Below are positions 57,177 through 64,000 of a stretch of DNA of 64,000 bases, piece by piece. Position 1 is the stretch's first letter. Every line of letters begins with the position of its first letter. Below the pieces are notes generated by a model. It did not search any database. It saw only the letters and a list, made by a program, of their open reading frames with translations, and was not told the DNA's origin. Source of the DNA: Pseudomonas sp. R-28-1W-6 (GTDB lineage: Bacteria > Pseudomonadota > Gammaproteobacteria > Pseudomonadales > Pseudomonadaceae); the NCBI RefSeq assembly GCF_009799925.1, contig NZ_WELK01000007.1:102046-166045 (forward strand), written 5' to 3'. Position numbers and translations under genes: made by a program.

Positions 57177-58214
57177 GTGTTGGTGTTGGCTATGCGTGTC
57201 TGGCTGTTTGTTCTCTTGTTCCTGTGTGCTGCACCGTCGTGGGCGGCTTCCCGTTGCGATGTGCGGTCGCCGGTCGCCATGGCCCGCGTCGGCGAGGTGC
57301 GCCTGGCCTACCAGAGCATCGGCCGCGACAGCGATCCGGCCCTGCTGCTGCTGATGGGGCTGGGCGGGCAGCTGATCCACTGGCCGGACGAGGTGGTGGA
57401 ACGCCTGTGCGGCCAGGGCTTTCGGGTGATCCGTTTCGACAATCGCGATGTCGGCCTGTCCACCTGGCTGGGCGAGCCGCCGAGCGCCAACCTGGCCTAC
57501 GGCCTGCTGAGCTATCGCCTGGGGCTGGGCGTCAGTGCACCCTACAGCCTGCGTGACATGGCCGGCGACAGCCTGGGGCTGATGGATGCCCTGGGCATCC
57601 AGCGCTTCCATCTGCTCGGTGCGAGCATGGGCGGGATGATCGCCCAGCACATGGCTGACCTGGCGCCGCAGCGGGTGGAAAGCCTGACCCTGCTGATGAC
57701 CAGCTCCGGCGCGCCGGGCCTGCCGGAACCGCAGGCGGCGCTGCTGCAGCTGCTGGCCCAGCGCGAGGCGGCGGATCGCGAGGCGGCGATCAACCAGCAG
57801 GCGGCCCTGCTCGCGGCCCTCGGCAGCCCGCGGCTCGATGCCAACCTGGCGGGCCTGCGCCGTGAGGCGGCGCGTTCCTATGATCGCGCCTTCAACCCGG
57901 CCGGTGTGCAGCGGCAGATCCTCGCGATCCTCGCCGAGCCGAGCCGGGTCGAGCTGCTCAATCGCCTGCGCGTGCCGACCCTGGTGGTGCACGGCACGGC
58001 CGACCCGTTGCTGCCGGTGATGCACGGTGTGCATGTGGCGGCACATATAAAGGATAGCGAGCTGAAGCTGATTCCCGGCCTGGCCCATCGTTTCCAGTCG
58101 GCGTTCAGGGAGCCCTTGCTGGCGGCGGTGCTGCCGCACCTGCGCGCCCACCGTCTGGATGGTCAGCACTGGGCGCAACTGAGTGCTACGGGGCAGGCGG
58201 CGCCGCATCTGTAA
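57177..58214 (+). CDS. Secreted alpha/beta hydrolase
   Basis: A 345-residue protein with an N-terminal signal peptide ending PSWA. The nucleophile elbow is GASMGG, the acid in HGTADPL and the His in GLAHRF. RFDNRDVGLS follows the oxyanion region. Likely an esterase or lipase-like enzyme in the periplasm; substrate unknown. GTG with GGGG upstream was taken as start, but the ATG five codons later is possible. Confidence 0.88.
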   Translation: MLVLAMRVWLFVLLFLCAAPSWAASRCDVRSPVAMARVGEVRLAYQSIGRDSDPALLLLMGLGGQLIHWPDEVVERLCGQGFRVIRFDNRDVGLSTWLGEPPSANLAYGLLSYRLGLGVSAPYSLRDMAGDSLGLMDALGIQRFHLLGASMGGMIAQHMADLAPQRVESLTLLMTSSGAPGLPEPQAALLQLLAQREAADREAAINQQAALLAALGSPRLDANLAGLRREAARSYDRAFNPAGVQRQILAILAEPSRVELLNRLRVPTLVVHGTADPLLPVMHGVHVAAHIKDSELKLIPGLAHRFQSAFREPLLAAVLPHLRAHRLDGQHWAQLSATGQAAPHL

Positions 58215-58274
58215 GCACGGTGCCGGCGTGGTTGCGGCGGCTTATTGCTTGCGGCGAGGTGGCCCTCGTGGAGG

Positions 58275-58330
58275 GGCGCCGTGCACACCGGGGGTAATCT
58301 AGGCTTGCGGGTGCCCATGGCGCACCCTAC
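58275..58330. repeat. Degraded GTAGGGTGCGCC element
   Basis: The left arm is decayed (GCGCCGTGCACACC) and the right arm ends in GGCGCACCCTAC. It lies at the 3' end of glpD. Confidence 0.6.
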
Positions 58331-58346
58331 ACAGGCCTTACCGGGG

Positions 58347-59882
58347 CTAGACCGCTTTGGCGCTGGCCGGCTGCAGGCTCTGTGAGTCGCTCAGGTAGCT
58401 CTTCAGCTTGGCCTGCTGGCCCGGGGTCATGAACAACCCCAGCTTGGTCCGCCGCCAGAGGATGTCCTCGGCATCCATCGCCCATTCCTCGCGGCGCAGG
58501 TAGTCCACTTCGCGGGCATACAGGCCGGCGCCGAAGTGCTCGCCCAGTTCGCTCTGCTGCTCGATTCCCTCGACGATGCGCCAGCTGCGGCTGCCGTAGG
58601 TGCTGGCCCAGCGCCGGGCGAGCTCCGGCGGCAGCCAGCCGCAACGGGCGCAGAGCTGTTCCACCAGGGCTTCGCGGCTGTCCATGTGCTCGCCGCCGGG
58701 CAGCGGCGCGCCTGCCGTCCAGGCCGGGCGCAGGCGCGGGAAGTAGGGCGCCAGCTGGCTCATGGCCGATTCGGCCAGCTTGCGGTAGGTGGTCAGCTTG
58801 CCGCCGAACACCGACAGCAGCGGCGCCTCGCCCGGCGTGCCGGACAGCGCCAGGGTGTAGTCGCGGGTGATGGCCGAGGGTTGGTCTGACTCGTCGTCGC
58901 ACAGCGGGCGCACGCCGGAGAAGCTGTGCAGGATATCGCTGCGTTGCAGTTGCTTGCGGAAGTGGGCGTTGACCACCTGCAGCAGGTAGTCGGTTTCCTC
59001 GTCGCTGATCCGCACCTGGGCCGGGTCGCCCCGGTATTCGCGGTCGGTGGTGCCGATCAGGCTGAAGCGCTCCAGCCAGGGGATGACGAAGACGATGCGC
59101 TGGTCTTCGTTCTGCAGGATATAGGCCTGTTCGCCGTCATGCAGGCGCGGCACGACGATATGGCTGCCCTGGATCAGGCGGATGCTGTAGGGCGACTGCT
59201 GCTTGAGGTCGTCCTGGATGAACCGCGCGACCCAGGGGCCGGCGGCGTTGACCAGGGCGCGCGCGCGCAGGGAGAACAGGCTGCCGTCGCTGCGTTCCAG
59301 GTGCAGGTGCCACAGGCCCTTGCTGCGCCGGGCGCTGACGCAGCGGGTGCGGGTGTGGATATGCGCCTGGTGCTCGCGCGCGGCCATGGCGTTGAGCACC
59401 ACCAGGCGGGCGTCGTCGACCCAGCAGTCGGAGTATTCGAAGCCGCGGCCGATTTCTGCCTTGAGCGGGCTGCCTGCGCCGAAACGCACGCCGCGCGAGC
59501 CCGGCAGCTTCTCGCGCTTGCCCAGGTGGTCGTAGAGGAACAGGCCGGCGCGGATCATCCAGGCCGGGCGCAGGTGCGGGCGGTGCGGCAGGATGAAGCG
59601 CAGCGGTTTGACGATGTGCGGCGCCTTGGCCAACAGCACTTCGCGCTCGGCCAGGGCCTCGCGCACCAGGCGGAACTCGTAATGTTCGAGGTAGCGCAGG
59701 CCGCCGTGGATCAGTTTGCTGCTGGCCGAGGAGGTGTGGCTGGCCAGGTCGTCGCGTTCGCAGAGGAATACCGACAGCCCGCGCCCGGCGGCGTCGGCGG
59801 CGATGCCGGTGCCGTTGATGCCGCCGCCGACCACGGCCAGGTCGTAGATTTCGGCGATGGGCTGGGTCTGGCTGTTGGGCAT
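58347..59882 (-). CDS. glpD: Aerobic glycerol-3-phosphate dehydrogenase
   Basis: A 511-residue flavoenzyme. The FAD motif VVGGGINGTGIAADAAGRG is near residue 20, and SSASSKLIHGGLRYLEHYEF is characteristic. It oxidises glycerol 3-phosphate to dihydroxyacetone phosphate and feeds electrons to quinone at the inner membrane. Start at MPNSQT gives the usual length; a TTG eleven codons earlier is possible. A GlpR-type palindrome lies upstream. Confidence 0.97.
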   Translation of the reverse strand: MPNSQTQPIAEIYDLAVVGGGINGTGIAADAAGRGLSVFLCERDDLASHTSSASSKLIHGGLRYLEHYEFRLVREALAEREVLLAKAPHIVKPLRFILPHRPHLRPAWMIRAGLFLYDHLGKREKLPGSRGVRFGAGSPLKAEIGRGFEYSDCWVDDARLVVLNAMAAREHQAHIHTRTRCVSARRSKGLWHLHLERSDGSLFSLRARALVNAAGPWVARFIQDDLKQQSPYSIRLIQGSHIVVPRLHDGEQAYILQNEDQRIVFVIPWLERFSLIGTTDREYRGDPAQVRISDEETDYLLQVVNAHFRKQLQRSDILHSFSGVRPLCDDESDQPSAITRDYTLALSGTPGEAPLLSVFGGKLTTYRKLAESAMSQLAPYFPRLRPAWTAGAPLPGGEHMDSREALVEQLCARCGWLPPELARRWASTYGSRSWRIVEGIEQQSELGEHFGAGLYAREVDYLRREEWAMDAEDILWRRTKLGLFMTPGQQAKLKSYLSDSQSLQPASAKAV

Positions 59883-59918
59883 GGCGAAGGCACCGGAAAG
59901 TTTTAAAGTGAACAATTA

Positions 59919-59939
59919 AATGTTCGTTTCCGAAAGTAT
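59919..59939. promoter_or_regulatory. GlpR-type operator before glpD
   Basis: AATGTTCGTTTCCGAAAGTA: the left half AATGTTCGTT fits the E. coli GlpR half-site WATKYTCGWW at every position; the right half fits at most positions on the other strand. It lies about 40 bases before glpD. Confidence 0.7.
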
Positions 59940-60062
59940 GCTAGTCGAAGACAGTCGCCGACGCCAGCCTTGGGTCGGACTTTGTGCCGGGTGGTCGGGG
60001 CCTGCTGGCTGTCGGCAGCGGCCGGTGCTGGCGAAGGAATGCGCTGCGGCGGCGTGCCAAGG

Positions 60063-60821
60063 TCAGACGATATGCAGCTGGATCTTCTGCTCGCCGAGCA
60101 GGCGGGCGATGGCGGCCGGCGGCGGGGCGTCGGTGAACACCTGGTCGACCAGGCCCAGCGAGCCCAGGCGCACCACGGCGTTGCGCCCGAACTTGCTGGA
60201 GTCGGCAGCCAGCAGCACCTGGCGCGCGTTGTCGATGATGGCCTGGGACACCCGCACTTCCTGGTAGTCGAAGTCGAGCAGGCTGCCGTCCTCGTCGATG
60301 CCGCTGATGCCGACCAAGGCGAAGTCGACCCTGAACTGCTGGATGAAATCCACCGCACTCTGGCCGACCACGCCGCCGTCGGCGCGCACCGTGCCGCCTG
60401 CCACCAGCACCTCGAAGTCGGCCTTGGCGCTGAGCTGGGCGGCGACGTGCAGGTTGTTGGTGATCACCTTGAGGTGCTTGTGGCCGAGCAGGGCGCGGGC
60501 GATGGCTTCGGTGGTGGTGCCGATGTTGATGAACAGCGAGGCATGGTCGGGAATCTGCGCGGCGATGGCTTCGGCGATGCGCTGCTTCTCCTCGCGCATC
60601 TGCCCGGCGCGCATGGCGTAGGCGGTGTTCTGGATGCTCGAGGCCTCGCTCGCCGCGCCGCCGTGGGTGCGCCGCAGCAGGCCCTGTTCGGCCAGCTGGT
60701 TGATGTCGCGGCGGATGGTCTGCGGGGTGACGGCGAAGGCCTGGGCCAGTTCGTCGATACTCACGTAGCCACGTTCGCGGGCGCGATCCAATATGCTTTG
60801 CTGGCGGGGAGGGAGGCTCAT
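60063..60821 (-). CDS. glpR: Glycerol-3-phosphate regulon repressor GlpR
   Basis: A 252-residue DeoR-family repressor. The helix-turn-helix (about 1-55) includes [20 protein letters not shown], and the sugar-phosphate-binding domain has [11 protein letters not shown] and [12 protein letters not shown]. It represses glp genes and is released by glycerol 3-phosphate. It lies between glpD and ybaK-glpK. Confidence 0.94.
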   Translation of the reverse strand: MSLPPRQQSILDRARERGYVSIDELAQAFAVTPQTIRRDINQLAEQGLLRRTHGGAASEASSIQNTAYAMRAGQMREEKQRIAEAIAAQIPDHASLFINIGTTTEAIARALLGHKHLKVITNNLHVAAQLSAKADFEVLVAGGTVRADGGVVGQSAVDFIQQFRVDFALVGISGIDEDGSLLDFDYQEVRVSQAIIDNARQVLLAADSSKFGRNAVVRLGSLGLVDQVFTDAPPPAAIARLLGEQKIQLHIV

Positions 60822-60983
60822 GGGCGATCCTTTCTGGGCGACGGGGCAGTATAACGGGGAGCTGCCGGTCGGTAACTTTTATGGTCTGCCATCCATGGCG
60901 ACCACCCTGCGGGCCGTCGCGTCGCGACGTTAAAAACTGCTCCGGGCAGTTTTTTCGGCTATGGTACGCGCAAATCGTCACTC

Positions 60984-61003
60984 TATTTTCACATTCGAAC
61001 ATG
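60984..61003. promoter_or_regulatory. GlpR-type operator at ybaK start
   Basis: TATTTTCACATTCGAACATG: the right half fits the GlpR consensus at nine of ten positions and the left at eight. It overlaps the ybaK start codon, placing ybaK-glpK under likely GlpR control. Confidence 0.62.
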
Positions 61004-61471
61004 ACTCCAGCCATCGATCTGTTGAAAAAGGCCAAGGCCGAGCACCGGGTGCACAGTTACACCCATGACCCCAAGGCACCGTCCTACGGCCTGGAGGCGG
61101 CGGAAAAGCTCGGCCTCGATCCGGCGCGCGTATTCAAGACCCTGCTCGCCGCCAGCGAGAAGGGCGAGTTGCTGGTGGCGGTGGTGCCGGTGGCCGGCAG
61201 CCTCGACCTCAAGGCCCTGGCCCAGGCCGCCGGGGTGAAGAAGGCCGACATGGCCGACCCGCAGGTCGCGCAGCGCGCCACCGGCTACCTGGTCGGCGGG
61301 ATCAGCCCGCTGGGGCAGAAGAAGCGTTTGCGCACCTTCATCGACGAGTCGGCCAGGCTGCATCCGACCATCCATGTCAGCGCCGGGCGCCGGGGGCTCG
61401 AAGTGGAACTGAGCGCCGCAGTATTGGCCGAGCATACCCGGGGGCAGTTCGCTGCCATCGGCCGGCAATAG
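61001..61471 (+). CDS. ybaK: Cys-tRNA(Pro) deacylase YbaK
   Basis: A 156-residue protein of the YbaK/EbsC fold: HRVHSYTHDPKAPSYG, the conserved Lys in RVFKTLLA and YLVGGISPLGQKKRL. It removes cysteine wrongly attached to tRNA-Pro. The start overlaps a GlpR-like operator, and glpK follows after 78 bases with a repeat half between. Link to glycerol use is positional only. Confidence 0.94.
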   Translation: MTPAIDLLKKAKAEHRVHSYTHDPKAPSYGLEAAEKLGLDPARVFKTLLAASEKGELLVAVVPVAGSLDLKALAQAAGVKKADMADPQVAQRATGYLVGGISPLGQKKRLRTFIDESARLHPTIHVSAGRRGLEVELSAAVLAEHTRGQFAAIGRQ

Positions 61472-61477
61472 TTCATC

Positions 61478-61497
61478 GGTGCGTACGGCGCACCCTG
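61478..61497. repeat. Single arm of the GTAGGGTGCGCC element
   Basis: GGTGCGTACGGCGCACCCTG is the right arm alone, six bases after the ybaK stop. Confidence 0.6.
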
Positions 61498-61530
61498 CGC
61501 CAAGGTGCATCGCACACGGCAGCAACCCAT

Positions 61531-61538
61531 AACAACAA
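61531..61538 (+). promoter_or_regulatory. Hfq/Crc CA motif at glpK
   Basis: AACAACAA fits AANAANAA exactly and overlaps the glpK ribosome site (AAGGAAA). Such a site would let Hfq with Crc block glpK translation when better carbon sources are present. Confidence 0.55.
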
Positions 61539-61549
61539 GGAAACCACGC

Positions 61550-63037
61550 ATGTCCCATTACCTGCTGGCCATTGACCAGGGCACCACCAGTTCCCGCGCC
61601 ATCGTCTTCAGTGCCCAGGGCCTGCCGCTGGCGCGCGCCCAGCAGGAGTTCAAGCAGTATTTCCCCAAGGACGGCTGGGTCGAGCACGATGCCGAGGAGA
61701 TCTGGCTGACCACCCTCAAGGTCTGCCGCGAGGCCCTGGCCAAGGAGGGCCTGCAGGCCCAGGACATCCGCGCCATCGGCATCACCAACCAGCGCGAGAC
61801 CACCATCGTCTGGGACGCCGCCACGGGCACGCCGATCCATCCGGCCATCGTCTGGCAGGACCGGCGCACCGCCGACTACTGCGCCGAGCTGAAGGATGCC
61901 GGGCACGAGGCGCAGGTGGCGGCCAAGACCGGCCTGCTGATCGACCCGTACTTCTCCGCGACCAAGCTGCGCTGGATCCTCGACAACGTGCCGGGCGCCC
62001 GCGAACGGGCCGAACGCGGCGAGCTGCGCTTCGGCACGGTGGACTGCTTCCTGCTGTGGCGCCTGACCGCTGGCCGCTCGCACCGGACCGATGCCAGCAA
62101 CGCCTCGCGCACCCTGCTGTTCAATATCCACAGCCAGCAGTGGGACGAGGGGCTGCTGGCCCTGTTCGACATCCCGCGCAGCCTGCTGCCGGAGGTGCTG
62201 GATTGCGCCGCCGACTTCGGCACCTGCGCGCCCGAGCTGCTCGGTGCGCCGATTGCGGTGCTGGGCATGGCCGGCGACCAGCAGGCGGCGCTGATCGGCC
62301 AGGCCTGCTTCCAGCCCGGCATGGTCAAGAGCACCTACGGCACCGGCTGCTTCATGATCCAGAACACCGGCCCGCACCCGCTGGTGTCGCGCAGCCGCCT
62401 GCTGACCACCGTTGCCTACCGCCTGAATGGCCAGGTCAGCTATGCCGTGGAAGGCAGCATCTTCGTTGCCGGCGCTGCGGTGCAGTGGCTGCGCGACGGC
62501 ATCAAGCTGATCAGCGATGCCCGCGACAGCGAGGCGCTGGCCGAGCAGACCGGCGATGCCTGCGGCGTGTACCTGGTGCCGGCCTTCACCGGCCTCGGCG
62601 CGCCATACTGGGACCCCAAGGCGCGCGGGGCGATCTTCGGCCTGACCCGCGACACCGGGATCAAGGAGATCGTCACCGCCGGCCTGCAGTCGGTGTGCTA
62701 CCAGACCCGCGACCTGCTCGAAGCCATGCGCCAGGACGGCACGGTCGAGCCCAGCGCGTTGCGGGTGGACGGCGGCATGGTGGTCAACAACTGGGTCATG
62801 CAGTTCCTCGCCGATATCCTCGGCGTGCCGGTGGAGCGCCCGGAAGTCACCGAAACCACGGCGCTCGGCGTGGCCTACCTGGCCGGCCTGCAGGCCGGGT
62901 TGTATGGCAGCCTGGAGGAGATCGCCAGCCACTGGCACCGCCAGCGCCGCTTCGAGCCGCGCATGGCCGCCGAGCACCGGGCCAAGCTCTACCATGGCTG
63001 GCTGGATGCGGTGAAAAGGGTGCGCAGCGAAGGCTGA
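61550..63037 (+). CDS. glpK: Glycerol kinase
   Basis: A 495-residue FGGY kinase: [12 protein letters not shown] at the N-terminus, [23 protein letters not shown] and the ATP-site [15 protein letters not shown]. It phosphorylates glycerol to glycerol 3-phosphate. AAGGA precedes the ATG. The glycerol channel gene glpF, usually just upstream in Pseudomonas, is not here; ybaK is in its place. Confidence 0.97.
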   Translation: MSHYLLAIDQGTTSSRAIVFSAQGLPLARAQQEFKQYFPKDGWVEHDAEEIWLTTLKVCREALAKEGLQAQDIRAIGITNQRETTIVWDAATGTPIHPAIVWQDRRTADYCAELKDAGHEAQVAAKTGLLIDPYFSATKLRWILDNVPGARERAERGELRFGTVDCFLLWRLTAGRSHRTDASNASRTLLFNIHSQQWDEGLLALFDIPRSLLPEVLDCAADFGTCAPELLGAPIAVLGMAGDQQAALIGQACFQPGMVKSTYGTGCFMIQNTGPHPLVSRSRLLTTVAYRLNGQVSYAVEGSIFVAGAAVQWLRDGIKLISDARDSEALAEQTGDACGVYLVPAFTGLGAPYWDPKARGAIFGLTRDTGIKEIVTAGLQSVCYQTRDLLEAMRQDGTVEPSALRVDGGMVVNNWVMQFLADILGVPVERPEVTETTALGVAYLAGLQAGLYGSLEEIASHWHRQRRFEPRMAAEHRAKLYHGWLDAVKRVRSEG

Positions 63038-63073
63038 GGGTGGTAAAACTGCCGGCAGTCCTGTGCTGTACTG

Positions 63074-63865
63074 ATGAGTGGCCGCATGCCGTTGCTGACT
63101 TGCCTGTCGATTCCGAGAGGGTTGCTGCTGGCGCTCGCCGTCCTGGCCGGCGGCGTGCGGGCCGAGACCCTGGTGATCGCGGCGGACATCTGGTGCCCGG
63201 TCAACTGCGAGCCGGGCTCGGCGCGGCCGGGGATCTTCGTCGAGCTGGCGCAGGAGATCTTCGCCGAAGCCGGCATCGACGTGCACTACCGGGCGCTCAA
63301 CTGGGCGCGGGTCCTGCAGGAGGTGCGCCGTGGCGAGCTGAATGCGGCCATCGGCGCCGGGGTCGAGGATGCCCCGGACTTCCTCTTCACCGCCACCCCG
63401 GTGGCGCTGTCGCGCAACTGTTTCTTTACCCGCGCGGATTCCACCTGGCGCTTCGGCGGGCTCGCCTCCCTGGCGCAGCAGCGCCTGGGGGTGATCAACG
63501 ACTACAGCTACGGCGATGAATTGAATGGCTATATCGCCAGCCATCGCCGCGACAGCCAGCGTATCCAGATTGCCGCGGGCGATAAGGCGATGGAGCTGAA
63601 CCTGGCCAAGCTCGAACGCGCGCGCCTGGACGTGGTGCTGGAAAACAGCTGGGTGATGCAGGCCGCGCTGGCCCGCCAGGGCAAGCGCGGCACGCTGCGC
63701 GAGGCCGGCTGCCGCAGCCCGGACATGCCGATCTACCTGGCCTTTTCCCCGGCGCTGCCTTCCAGCGCGCGCTATGTGGAGCTCTTCGAGCAGGGCCTGC
63801 GACGCTACAAGGCCAATGGCCGCCTGCAGGCCCTGCTCGATGCCTATGGCGTCGGCCAGCCCTAG
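63074..63865 (+). CDS. Solitary periplasmic binding protein (SBP family 3)
   Basis: A 263-residue protein with signal peptide ending GGVRA and then ETLVIAADIWCPVNC; features VELAQEIFAEAGIDV, ALNWARVLQEVRRGELNAAIG and LGVINDYSYGDEL fit family 3 binding proteins. No transporter partner is visible; the ligand is unknown. Its TAG stop is part of a repeat arm. A second ATG four codons in is an alternative start. Confidence 0.82.
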   Translation: MSGRMPLLTCLSIPRGLLLALAVLAGGVRAETLVIAADIWCPVNCEPGSARPGIFVELAQEIFAEAGIDVHYRALNWARVLQEVRRGELNAAIGAGVEDAPDFLFTATPVALSRNCFFTRADSTWRFGGLASLAQQRLGVINDYSYGDELNGYIASHRRDSQRIQIAAGDKAMELNLAKLERARLDVVLENSWVMQAALARQGKRGTLREAGCRSPDMPIYLAFSPALPSSARYVELFEQGLRRYKANGRLQALLDAYGVGQP

Positions 63866-63881
63866 GGCGCGCCGTGCGCAC
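63863..63881. repeat. Single arm of the GTAGGGTGCGCC element
   Basis: TAGGGCGCGCCGTGCGCAC is the left arm alone. Its first three bases are the stop codon of the preceding gene. Confidence 0.55.
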
Positions 63882-63917
63882 GGATCGTCTGGGCGAGTCC
63901 TTTTCTCCGGGTATGGC

Positions 63918-64000
63918 TCAGGAGTCCTGCTGCATCACCTGCTCATAGGCGCTGGTCAGGTCGTTCATCTGCCAGAGCAGGGTCTCGGTGGTGGTGGTGA
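63918..64000 (-). CDS. C-terminal end of an unidentified gene
   Basis: The last 26 codons of a leftward gene that continues beyond the window: it ends TLLWQMNDLTSAYEQVMQQD-S. Too short to assign a family. Confidence 0.6.
   Translation of the reverse strand, partial: TTTTETLLWQMNDLTSAYEQVMQQDS

Noticed and set aside
60989..63544. A frame of about 850 codons on the minus strand opposite ybaK-glpK
   Set aside because: It spans two well-identified genes, lacks family motifs and is a GC-bias shadow.

Overview
The window looks like chromosomal DNA of a Pseudomonas from or near the P. aeruginosa lineage. It is GC-rich throughout. The gene order tct operon - ygfZ/sdhE/ygfX - nadB - algU-mucABCD - lepA - lepB - rnc - era - recO - pdxJ follows the order I remember for PA0751-PA0773 of P. 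aeruginosa. The nrdB-nrdA-RstA/RstB-like pair also follows the PA1155-PA1158 order. These synteny statements come from memory, not from a search. No rRNA, tRNA, CRISPR array, transposase or integrase was seen.

Layout. 1-8.8 kb: tail of a lipoprotein gene, then a leftward citrate/tricarboxylate uptake cluster (opdH-like porin, tctC, tctB, tctA, an AbrB-like membrane protein) with the rightward regulators tctD-tctE, and a lone periplasmic binding protein. 8.8-13.2 kb: HDOD protein, ygfZ, sdhE-ygfX, nadB. 13.2-17.6 kb: algU-mucA-mucB-mucC-mucD behind two AlgU-type promoters, closed by a strong terminator. 17.7-23.9 kb: lepA, lepB, a small DUF4845-type gene, rnc, era, recO and pdxJ, tightly packed and mostly overlapping. 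23.9-44.7 kb: accessory region with a diguanylate cyclase, cold-shock protein, endonuclease I, a PP2C phosphatase - Ser/Thr kinase - FHA operon, a zinc phospholipase-C-like exoprotein, a YebC-family regulator, a short-chain dehydrogenase/LysR pair, a heme-motif plus mannan-binding protein, a CAP protein and a protein with four peptidoglycan-binding domains. 44.8-49.3 kb: small genes, many intergenic palindromes and one AT-rich gene of apparently foreign origin. 49.3-58.2 kb: nrdB, nrdA, a two-component system and an alpha/beta hydrolase. 58.3-64 kb: glpD, glpR, ybaK, glpK and another binding protein.

How genes work together. TctDE probably senses tricarboxylates and activates the OpdH/TctCBA uptake system. 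AlgU, its anti-sigma factors MucA/MucB and the protease MucD form the envelope-stress circuit. NrdAB supplies deoxynucleotides, and its upstream region holds a 31-bp-spaced pair of NrdR-like boxes and a DnaA box. GlpD, GlpK and GlpR handle glycerol, and GlpR-type palindromes lie in front of glpD and at the start of ybaK-glpK.

The most unusual signals are: (1) three copies of a nested-palindrome element whose internal stems differ in sequence but stay complementary, each sitting on the stop codon of the gene to its left; (2) a second family of inverted GTAGGGTGCGCC elements, also at gene ends; (3) an AT-rich two-membrane-segment coiled-coil gene next to nrdB; (4) a secreted protein joining a CXXCH motif to a mannan-binding-type domain; (5) a kinase/phosphatase/FHA operon with no type VI secretion genes in view.
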